Origin: Mesorhizobium sp. WSM4313
GTDB taxonomy: Bacteria; Pseudomonadota; Alphaproteobacteria; Rhizobiales; Rhizobiaceae
Reading direction: 5' to 3'
DNA length: 64,000 nt
Assembly (NCBI RefSeq): GCF_002294725.1
Contig: NZ_NSFT01000001.1
Coordinates: forward strand, 620,001 to 684,000
In this document: in pieces, positions 39,931 to 46,470 of the stretch
How positions within the stretch are numbered: the first letter of the stretch is position 1
How the letters are laid out: every line of letters starts with the position of its first letter
The notes under the pieces: generated by a model
Told to the model about the DNA's origin: nothing
The model's database searches: none
The model's input: the letters and a program-made list of their open reading frames with translations, nothing else
Program-made: the position numbers and the translations under genes

Positions 39931-39945
39931 GAACAAAGGTCGAAC
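39931..39945. promoter_or_regulatory. SOS (LexA) box upstream of uvrA
   Basis: GAAC-N7-GAAC (GAAC at 39931-39934 and 39942-39945) is the LexA operator type of many alphaproteobacteria. It lies upstream of uvrA, a classic SOS gene. Confidence 0.75.
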
Positions 39946-39957
39946 ACGCTCCTGACA

Positions 39958-40025
39958 AAGCGTTGTGGAAACAATCGCTCAAACGTTGTGAGAACAATTG
40001 TCCAAGCGTTGTGGAAACAATCGCG
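39958..40025. repeat. Three 15-bp cores at exact 23-bp intervals
   Basis: CGTTGTGGAAACAAT occurs at 39961-39975 and 40007-40021. The middle copy CGTTGTGAGAACAAT is at 39984-39998. Each core holds an interrupted palindrome TTGT-N4-ACAA and is preceded by AAAG, CAAA or CAAG. The period of 23 is not a multiple of three, so the array is not translated as a protein repeat. Confidence 0.8.
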
Positions 40026-40495
40026 GCCGAGCTACGCGCCGTTGGGTGTGCCGAAGCACTCGACTTACCTGCACGTAACCTCCAGACGATCACATTTTTC
40101 GGTAACCGACTATTCAACGGTTGACGTCCCGGGCCCAGGGGAGCAGTCTCAAACGCGTCAACGAAGCCGGCCGTCTTTCGATGGCCTCGCCGCCCAATAG
40201 GCGGTCTGCGAGACGCCGCAGGCGATAGCGATTTGCGCTTCGAACGACATTGTCGCAACGGACCCAGGAGCGGAGCATGACGCCACCGGACAGTCCCTTG
40301 AGGCTCCACACTGAGATGGAGCCGCGGCGGGCATAAGTGCCAGGGCAGACTTGAAACGCCGGCCCGACAAACCGTGACTTGCCGATTCTTAACAATCAGA
40401 GACGATAGTCGGATCGTCGGCTGAACGCCGCGTTGCATCCGAAACAGAACGCCGGCAGTCCACTCCCGGCTAAAATTGGATTATCAGATCCATGA

Positions 40496-40531
40496 AAGCC
40501 CCGTCCACCTGCGGAAGCAGTGGCGGGGCTT
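40496..40531 (-). terminator. GC-rich terminator hairpin of the small secreted-protein gene
   Basis: AAGCCCCG at 40496-40503 pairs with CGGGGCTT at 40524-40531, with a further CCAC/GTGG inside. On the minus strand it follows the stop at 40567 by about 36 bp and is succeeded by TTTC. It could work in both directions. Confidence 0.6.
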
Positions 40532-40566
40532 ACATTTTGTGGTGTTCGCGTTTGACCCGCTCGCAA

Positions 40567-40845
40567 TCAATGGTTCGGGATCCGAGCGCCGCCCGTGGCC
40601 ATATCGATCGTTATGCTGCCACCGATCCTGACATCGGTGTCGCCGATCTTGAAGGAACCGTCGCTGCCGGCCGGTAGCGCGTCTGGTTCCGGCTGCGGCG
40701 CCGGCTTGGCGATGCGGTAGTCGCCGCTGACGCCAGGCAGTTTCTGCGCCGAACTGTCGTCGGCAAGGGCGGCGCCGGCCACCAGCGCGCCGGCAAGCGC
40801 GGCGAGGGCAACGCACAAGTGCCTGGATTGGAACGGATCGACCAT
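40567..40845 (-). CDS. Small secreted protein, unknown function
   Basis: This 92-residue protein starts at ATG 40845. A signal peptide (HLCVALAALAGALVAGAALA) is cut near ALADD. The mature part is Pro/Gly-rich and ends with a short beta pattern, GSFKIGDTDVRIGGSITIDM. I do not recognise a family. The pattern GDTDVRIGGSITIDMATG resembles beta-strand ends of small rhizobial exported proteins. The terminator hairpin after its stop and the signal peptide make it a likely real gene. Confidence 0.68.
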   Translation of the reverse strand: MVDPFQSRHLCVALAALAGALVAGAALADDSSAQKLPGVSGDYRIAKPAPQPEPDALPAGSDGSFKIGDTDVRIGGSITIDMATGGARIPNH

Positions 40846-40920
40846 GCGCGGACTATAGGGACGCGGCTAGGGCAATGCCAGACGCGCGGCGATCAATTTG
40901 CCGCGCGCCTGCCCGCAACG

Positions 40921-41523
40921 TCAGGCCGCTTTCTTGCGCGTGTCGTAGACGTGGTCGACAAGGCCCCAAGTCTTGGCTTCCGCGGCGCTCATGAAGTAAT
41001 CGCGATCGAGCGTGCGCTCGACCTCCTCGTAGGTCCGGCCGCAATGCTTGGCGTAGAGCTCGGTCATATGCTGCTTGGTACGCACGATGTCCTCGGCATG
41101 GCGCTGGATGTCTGAGGCCTGGCCCTGAAAGCCGCCCAGCGGCTGATGCAGCACGATCCTTGTGTTGGGCAGCGCGATCCGCCGCCCCGGCGCGCCGGCC
41201 ATCAGCAGGAAGGAGCCCATCGAGGCGGCAAAGCCCATGCAGACCGTGGACACCGGGCAGGAGATGTACTGCATCGTGTCGTAGATGGCGAAGCCACTGG
41301 TCACCATGCCGCCCGGCGAGTTGATGTAGAGCGAGATCTCCTTGTCGGGGTGGTCGGACTCCAGCGACAGAAGCTGCGCGCAGACCAGCGCCGAGACGTT
41401 GTCGTTGATCTCGCCGTTGATGAAGACGATGCGCTCGCGCAGCAGCCGCGAAAAAATGTCGAAGGAACGCTCGCCGCGGCTCGATTGCTCGATGACCATC
41501 GGCACCAGATTGGCAATGCTCAT
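40921..41523 (-). CDS. clpP: ATP-dependent Clp protease proteolytic subunit
   Basis: This 200-residue protein carries the catalytic triad Ser101 (GFAASMGSF), His126 ([12 protein letters not shown]) and Asp175 (LDRDYFMSA). The N-terminus [20 protein letters not shown] matches ClpP, which has a short or no propeptide here. It forms the tetradecameric chamber used by ClpX or ClpA. No clpX or lon gene is next to it, so this may be one of several ClpP paralogs known in mesorhizobia. Confidence 0.94.
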   Translation of the reverse strand: MSIANLVPMVIEQSSRGERSFDIFSRLLRERIVFINGEINDNVSALVCAQLLSLESDHPDKEISLYINSPGGMVTSGFAIYDTMQYISCPVSTVCMGFAASMGSFLLMAGAPGRRIALPNTRIVLHQPLGGFQGQASDIQRHAEDIVRTKQHMTELYAKHCGRTYEEVERTLDRDYFMSAAEAKTWGLVDHVYDTRKKAA

Positions 41524-41550
41524 GACGGGTTTCCTCGGTCCTCTTTTTGA

Positions 41551-42024
41551 TCAGGCCGCGCGCAGCATCATGCAGGGCGCATTGGCGGCGGTCGGGTTCT
41601 TGCGCGCGTCGAGCGAAAGCCCGCAGCCGGCCCCGGAAACAGCGATAAGAGGCTGTGCGACCGGCACGAAGCCGTCATGCACGATGCTGAGATGTGTGCC
41701 GCCCGAGGCCGTGCCGGCAAGCGTGAAGGTGACGACACTGTCGAAGGGTGGAAGCCCGCCGTCGTCAGCACCAGGTCTTTCGCGCCAGGAATAGCGCAGC
41801 AGCCTGCCGGGCTCGGCCTCGAGCACCTCGCATTCGATCGGCGCATCCGGTCCGGCAAAGGCGAAGCGGCTGCCGGCTTCCGGCTTGATGTCGTTCGGCA
41901 TCATCCAGGCGGCGAGCAGTTCCGGCTCGGTCAGCGCCCGCCAGACCTTTTCCGGCGGCTCAGGGAGGTCGCATTCGAAGCTGAGCGGCGCTTCGTTGAC
42001 AATCGGGTTTTCGGTTGCCGTCAT
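41551..42024 (-). CDS. SRPBCC/AHSA1 domain protein
   Basis: This 157-residue protein is preceded by, and overlaps by 4 bp, an ArsR regulator. The START/Bet v1-like fold is indicated by SFECDLPEPPEKVWRALTEP, LAAWMMPNDIKPEAGSRFAF and RLLRYSWRERP, features of the AHSA1 group that often pair with ArsR. It probably binds a small hydrophobic ligand. The C-terminal region has two cysteines (GAGCGLSLD, APCMML), and the end LRAA is short. Confidence 0.85.
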   Translation of the reverse strand: MTATENPIVNEAPLSFECDLPEPPEKVWRALTEPELLAAWMMPNDIKPEAGSRFAFAGPDAPIECEVLEAEPGRLLRYSWRERPGADDGGLPPFDSVVTFTLAGTASGGTHLSIVHDGFVPVAQPLIAVSGAGCGLSLDARKNPTAANAPCMMLRAA

Positions 42025-42335
42025 TGGTCCATTCCCTTCAGAACCGTCTTCAACTTCTCGATGCGTTCCGGCCAGAAGGCGCGGTAGCGTTCGATCCAGC
42101 CGAGCAGCGGGTCGAGCCCTTGCGGATCGGCGCGATAATATGCGTTGCGGCCGGCGCGCCGCTCGACCACCAGGCCGGCGCCGCGCAATACGGCAAGGTG
42201 CTGCGAGACCGCCGGCTGGGACACCCTCATGCCGGCGCGCAGCTCGCTCACGCTCATCTCGCCAGCGGTCAGCCGCTCGTAAACCGCGCGTCGCGTCGGG
42301 TCGGCCAGAGCGCGGAAAATCTCTGCTTCGATCAT
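42021..42335 (-). CDS. ArsR-family winged-helix regulator
   Basis: This 104-residue protein begins IEAEIFRALADPTRRAVYER and contains the recognition helix VSQPAVSQHLAVLRGAGLV. It lacks the ELCVCDL metal motif of arsenic sensors, so it belongs to the metal-independent group that pairs with SRPBCC proteins. A perfect 6-4-6 palindrome (42345-42360) lies 10 bp before its start codon, probably its own operator. Confidence 0.88.
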   Translation of the reverse strand: MIEAEIFRALADPTRRAVYERLTAGEMSVSELRAGMRVSQPAVSQHLAVLRGAGLVVERRAGRNAYYRADPQGLDPLLGWIERYRAFWPERIEKLKTVLKGMDQ

Positions 42336-42344
42336 GACAGAAGC

Positions 42345-42360
42345 ATAAGTCGATACTTAT
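42345..42360. promoter_or_regulatory. Probable ArsR operator
   Basis: ATAAGT-CGAT-ACTTAT is a perfect inverted repeat within 10-25 bp of the ArsR start codon. Its position over the promoter/leader suggests autorepression. Confidence 0.55.
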
Positions 42361-42454
42361 CGATTTGGCAAGCTTCTATTTGATCGCCATATCAAAATGC
42401 ACGTCCACTCCTGCCTTTGCTGACATTCCTTGACAGAAAGTGCAGCTATGACTA

Positions 42455-42469
42455 GAACGAAAAGAGAAC
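42455..42469. promoter_or_regulatory. SOS (LexA) box upstream of ssb
   Basis: GAAC at 42455-42458 and GAAC at 42466-42469, separated by seven bases, match the alphaproteobacterial LexA operator. It lies about 100 bp before the ssb start. Confidence 0.75.
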
Positions 42470-42571
42470 AAAAACCTTGTGGGAAAAGCCAGCCTTTTGC
42501 GGGCGGCGACGACCCGCAGGCTATAAGGTGAGCGACTTGAAATTTGTTTCGGATGAGCGCGGAGAAGTAAG

Positions 42572-43093
42572 ATGGCGGGTAGCGTCAACAAGGTCATTCT
42601 GGTCGGCAATCTCGGAGCGGATCCCGAAATCCGCCGCCTGAATTCCGGTGATCCGGTCGTCAACATTCGCATCGCCACGTCGGAAAGCTGGCGCGACAAG
42701 AACTCGGGCGAGCGTAAGGAAAAAACCGAGTGGCATAACGTCGTCATTTTCAACGACCAGCTCGCCAAGGTGGCCGAGCAGTATTTGAAGAAGGGCATGA
42801 AGGTCTATGTCGAGGGTCAGCTGCAGACCCGCAAATGGCAGGACCAGACCGGTGCCGACAAATACACCACCGAAGTCGTGCTGCAGAAATTCCGAGGCGA
42901 GTTGCAGATGCTCGACGCGCGCGGCGAGGGCGGCGGCGGCCAGGTCGGCAATTATTCCGGCGGCGGCAACAGCCGAGGATCGGATTTCGGCCAGTCCAGC
43001 CCGAATGAAAGCTTCAACCGCGGCAGTGGCGGCTCCAGGGGCGGCGGTGGCGGCGGCTCGTCACGCGAGCTGGACGACGAGATCCCGTTCTAA
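42572..43093 (+). CDS. ssb: Single-stranded DNA-binding protein
   Basis: This 173-residue protein has an OB-fold N-terminal domain ([57 protein letters not shown]). A glycine/serine-rich tail follows (about residues 112-165), ending in the acidic tip LDDEIPF that binds repair proteins. It protects single-stranded DNA during replication and recombination. The SOS box upstream suggests LexA control, as seen for ssb in related bacteria. uvrA is about 3 kb away, pointing in the opposite direction. Confidence 0.96.
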   Translation: MAGSVNKVILVGNLGADPEIRRLNSGDPVVNIRIATSESWRDKNSGERKEKTEWHNVVIFNDQLAKVAEQYLKKGMKVYVEGQLQTRKWQDQTGADKYTTEVVLQKFRGELQMLDARGEGGGGQVGNYSGGGNSRGSDFGQSSPNESFNRGSGGSRGGGGGGSSRELDDEIPF

Positions 43094-43127
43094 GCGTCTC
43101 GAAACGGCCGTCTAAGGGGAAGGCGTG

Positions 43128-43526
43128 ATGTCGCTCGGACCGCTTCTGTCGGCGCCGCCTCCCATTCCATGGCATGCATTCGCGGCCTTCGCCGCTTTGG
43201 CCATCGGCGGCGCCCAGCTAGCGCTGCCGAAAGGTACTGTGCGTCATCGTGTGCTGGGCTACAGCTGGGTGGCGTTGATGCTGGTCATCGCCATATCGAG
43301 CTTCTGGATCCAGCAGATCCGGCTCGTCGGTCCGTTCAGCCCGATCCATCTGTTGTCGATCCTGGTGCTGGTCACCGTGCCGCTGGCGGCTTGGTATGCC
43401 CACACGCATAAGGTAACAGCGCATCGCGGCGCCATGATCAAGCTCTATCTGTTCGCGCTGGTCGGCGCCGGCATCTTCACGCTGCTGCCCGGCCGGATCA
43501 TGCACGCCGTTGTGTTCGGCCAGTAA
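43128..43526 (+). CDS. DUF2306 family membrane protein
   Basis: From ATG 43128 (GTG 43125 is one codon earlier) it is 132 residues. Four hydrophobic segments are visible (for example WHAFAAFAALAIGGAQLALP and HLLSILVLVTVPLAAWYAHT). The motif KGTVRHRVLGYSWVALMLVI together with KVTAHRGAMIKLYLFAL is typical of DUF2306, whose conserved histidines may bind a cofactor. Its function is unknown. A perfect palindrome overlaps its stop codon. Confidence 0.83.
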   Translation: MSLGPLLSAPPPIPWHAFAAFAALAIGGAQLALPKGTVRHRVLGYSWVALMLVIAISSFWIQQIRLVGPFSPIHLLSILVLVTVPLAAWYAHTHKVTAHRGAMIKLYLFALVGAGIFTLLPGRIMHAVVFGQ

Positions 43527-43578
43527 GGCGTGTTGATATTCAGGTGAGGCCGGCCTGACCTGAATATCAACACGCCTT
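43525..43578. repeat. 54-bp perfect intergenic palindrome
   Basis: A 21-bp arm (43525-43545, beginning AAGGCGTGTTGATATTC) matches its reverse complement at 43558-43578 without a mismatch. The 12-bp loop holds a further 10-bp palindrome AGGCCGGCCT. The left arm begins within the TAA of the DUF2306 gene, and the right arm ends 32 bp before the OsmC start. No T run follows, so it is probably a dispersed element rather than a normal terminator. Confidence 0.85.
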
Positions 43579-43609
43579 GGCGGACGGCAATTTCTCAAGG
43601 AAGGTCAAC

Positions 43610-44070
<461 letters not shown>

Positions 44071-44080
44071 CGATACTTGT

Positions 44081-44710
44081 TCAAGCGGCCATCAGCGCCT
44101 TGATGCCGTCCGCCACGAACTGAACGGCTAGCGCCGCGAGGATGACGCCGAGCAGACGGGTCAGGATCGAGCGGCCGGTCTGGCCGAGGATGCGGTCGAT
44201 ACGCTCGGACAGCACGAAAACCAGAAAGGTGATCACCAGACAGATCGCTATGATGCCGACCAGCGCGGCCTGTGCGCCAAAACCCTGGAAGGAGCCCGAC
44301 AGCAGCACGGTTGCCGAGATGGCGCCCGGACCGGCGATCAGCGGGATTGCCAGCGGGAAGGCGGCTATGTTGTGAATCATGTCCTTGGTGACGGCGACGT
44401 CGCCGATCTTCTCCTTACGGTCCTGGCGGCGCTCGAACACCATTTCGAAGGCGATGAAGAACAAGAGGAAGCCGCCGGCGACGCGAAAGGCCGGCAGCGT
44501 TATGCCGAACACCGACAGGATCGAGGCGCCGGCAATCGCAAACAGCGCCATGACCAGGAAGCCGATCACCGAGGCGCGGACCGAAACCTGCTGGCGCTCG
44601 TCACGATTCATGCCGCGCGTCACGGCAAGGAACAGCGGCGCCAGTCCCGGCGGGTCGATGGTCACCAGGATGGTGACGAAGGCGTTGAACAGGCTGTCGA
44701 AACTCGGCAT
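44081..44710 (-). CDS. MarC family integral membrane protein
   Basis: From ATG 44710 (MPSFDSLFNAFVTILVTIDP) it is 209 residues; an upstream extension of 17 residues is unlikely. Six membrane segments and the MarC/UPF0056 signature TIDPPGLAPLFLAVTRGM, followed by AFRVAGGFLLFFIAFEMVFE, are seen. Despite its name, MarC is not shown to give antibiotic resistance; the family may transport small molecules. A coding-free gap of 147 bp separates it from the next gene. Confidence 0.88.
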   Translation of the reverse strand: MPSFDSLFNAFVTILVTIDPPGLAPLFLAVTRGMNRDERQQVSVRASVIGFLVMALFAIAGASILSVFGITLPAFRVAGGFLLFFIAFEMVFERRQDRKEKIGDVAVTKDMIHNIAAFPLAIPLIAGPGAISATVLLSGSFQGFGAQAALVGIIAICLVITFLVFVLSERIDRILGQTGRSILTRLLGVILAALAVQFVADGIKALMAA

Positions 44711-44857
44711 CGCTGGTCCCCTCCCGCCGGGCGAAGCCCAGGTTTGCAATTGGTAGAGCAAAGCCGTGGCGCTGGAAAGCGGGAAGGAAATGGTGTGCGA
44801 AGCTGCGAAAGCAGGCGCGAAGGATCGCTACTTTCAATTCCTTGCGGCTTTCGATCG

Positions 44858-45391
44858 CTATTGAGGTTCATTTAGGCGACGAGCCAGAAACTCGACCTCC
44901 ATGCGCCAGGTCGCGCCGCCATCATGCGAGCGCTCGCCGAGCCAGCGAAACGAGTTTTCGGTAATGCGTGAAAAGCTCCAGCGCACAGACGCGCCGGTGC
45001 CGTCGGTACCGACCTGGACGATCGTGCCGTCCTCGGCGTGGCCGACTTGGCGGCTGTAATACTGGTTGCGCGGATCGCTCCAGAAGATGTGCCAGGCGTC
45101 GGCGCCCGGATCGTAGACACGCAATGTGGTGCCGTAGAAGGTCCATGCTCCGAGCGAAGTCTGGGCCTCGGTGTTCCGCGCGGGCAAGATCCAGACGTCC
45201 TGCACGGCGCGGCCTTCGAGAACCCAGCCGAAATGCACTTCGCCGCGACCCGTGAGCGTTGTGCCATCCTCGAGAATGCGTGTGGCATCGAACGTCCATG
45301 CGCCGATGAAGCGGCCATAGAGTTTCAGCTTTTCGGCAAGGTCCGGTTTTGGGCCGTCGCTGTGCAGGGCCTCGGCAAAGGGATCGGTCAT
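44858..45391 (-). CDS. Hypothetical soluble protein, DUF1579-like
   Basis: This 177-residue protein starts at ATG 45391 (MTDPFAEALHSDGPKPDLAE). It is rich in aromatic residues in a beta-barrel pattern (LYGRFIGAWTFDATRILEDG, GRGEVHFGWVLEGRAVQDVW, AWHIFWSDPRNQYYSRQV). The closing SHDGGATWRMEVEFLARRLN is similar to DUF1579 or calycin-like proteins that may bind a small ligand. No signal peptide is visible. It is transcribed away from the AraC regulator 86 bp further right, which may control it. Confidence 0.74.
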   Translation of the reverse strand: MTDPFAEALHSDGPKPDLAEKLKLYGRFIGAWTFDATRILEDGTTLTGRGEVHFGWVLEGRAVQDVWILPARNTEAQTSLGAWTFYGTTLRVYDPGADAWHIFWSDPRNQYYSRQVGHAEDGTIVQVGTDGTGASVRWSFSRITENSFRWLGERSHDGGATWRMEVEFLARRLNEPQ

Positions 45392-45476
45392 TGTTGCTGC
45401 CTCGTTTGTCAGGAGAGGGCCAGCAATAGCGGTATGGCAGGGTTCTGCGCTTGGGAAAAATTGCTATCTTTCAGCC

Positions 45477-46298
45477 ATGACGACCGCGCAGAAGACTCTG
45501 GCTTCCGGACATGGCTGGCAGGTGTCCGACGTGGTGTGCACGGCCATCGCCGGCGACAAGCCGTTCGAGGAAGAGCATTGCAGCTTTTGCGTCGCCGCCG
45601 TGACCAGGGGCGCGTTCCGCTACCGCACGCGCCAGGGGACGGCGATGCTGGCGCCGGGCGCCATCCTGCTCGGCAATCCCGGCGCGTGCTATGAATGCGG
45701 GCATGAGCACGGCGCCGGCGACCGCTGCCTCTCCTTCCATTTTTCGCCGGCCTATCTGGAGCGCGTCCTGGCCGACCTGCCGGATGTGAAACGGCTCGGC
45801 TTTACCCATCCACGCCTGCCGCCCTTGCCGGCGCTGGCGCCTCTGCTGGCCGAGGCGGAAGCGGCACGGGAAGCGGGCGACGGCGACGCATTCGAGGAAC
45901 TCGGCCTGCGCATGGCCGGGGCGGTCGCGACGGCTGCGGCCGACACTTCCACAGCTGGCCGGGCGCCCAGCCGCCGCGACCAGAAGCGCGTTGCCGAGGC
46001 GGTGCGGCTGATCGAGCTCAACGCCGATCGACCATTGTCGCTTACCAAGCTCGCCGCCGGCGTGGCGACAAGCCCGTTTCACTTCCTGCGCACGTTCCGG
46101 CAGGTTGCCGGCATGACGCCCTATCAGTTCCTGCTGAGGACGAGGCTGCACCGCGCCGCGGTGCGTCTGCGCAGCTCGGGCGCGGCGATCTCGGCGATCG
46201 CCTTCGATGCCGGCTTTAACGATCTGTCGACCTTCAACCGCCGGTTCCGGCGCGAGATGGGACAAGCTCCCGGCGCCTATCGCGCCAGACGGACCTGA
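45477..46298 (+). CDS. AraC-family transcriptional regulator
   Basis: This 273-residue protein has an N-terminal cupin-like ligand domain with several cysteines and histidines (EEHCSFCVAAVTRGAFRYRT, CYECGHEHGAGDRCLSFHFS) that could bind a metal. The C-terminal 100 residues form the double helix-turn-helix (LAAGVATSPFHFLRTFRQVA and AISAIAFDAGFNDLSTFNRR). It starts 86 bp from the divergent DUF1579-like gene, a likely target. Confidence 0.88.
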   Translation: MTTAQKTLASGHGWQVSDVVCTAIAGDKPFEEEHCSFCVAAVTRGAFRYRTRQGTAMLAPGAILLGNPGACYECGHEHGAGDRCLSFHFSPAYLERVLADLPDVKRLGFTHPRLPPLPALAPLLAEAEAAREAGDGDAFEELGLRMAGAVATAAADTSTAGRAPSRRDQKRVAEAVRLIELNADRPLSLTKLAAGVATSPFHFLRTFRQVAGMTPYQFLLRTRLHRAAVRLRSSGAAISAIAFDAGFNDLSTFNRRFRREMGQAPGAYRARRT

Positions 46299-46470
46299 GG
46301 GCGCTGACGCCGGCTGAAGCGAAATCGACCTTGGCCATATCGTCGCAATCAGCGATATCCATTTGAAATTGCCATCAAAATTGTCTCTGGAAAAGTCCGG
46401 CCAACATTGGAGTTTCGGCGAGGCTTCCTATATAAGCGGTGAGTGATTCCCGACTGGATTGTGACCTGAT

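Larger units (their letters stand above)
39769..40566. other. Long intergenic region between uvrA and a secreted-protein gene
   Basis: About 800 bp show no convincing gene. It contains the uvrA SOS box (39931-39945), a three-copy 23-bp-period repeat (39958-40025), a stretch from 40130 to 40480 with only short overlapping frames of low quality, and a terminator hairpin (40496-40531) for the minus-strand gene beyond. It may be a decayed gene, an upstream regulatory region or a small RNA locus. Confidence 0.55.

Noticed and set aside
39958..40025. CRISPR array
   Set aside because: Only three short cores with 8-bp gaps occur, with no spacers of CRISPR length and no cas genes nearby.
40158..40370. 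Minus-strand frame of 70 codons in the uvrA upstream region
   Set aside because: Several short frames overlap here on both strands, none has a good ribosome-binding site or a recognisable pattern, so a gene is not supported.
43577..43609. TTG start for the OsmC-family gene inside the palindrome
   Set aside because: It would put the start codon within the 54-bp hairpin. GTG 43610 has a good ribosome-binding site and fits the family length.
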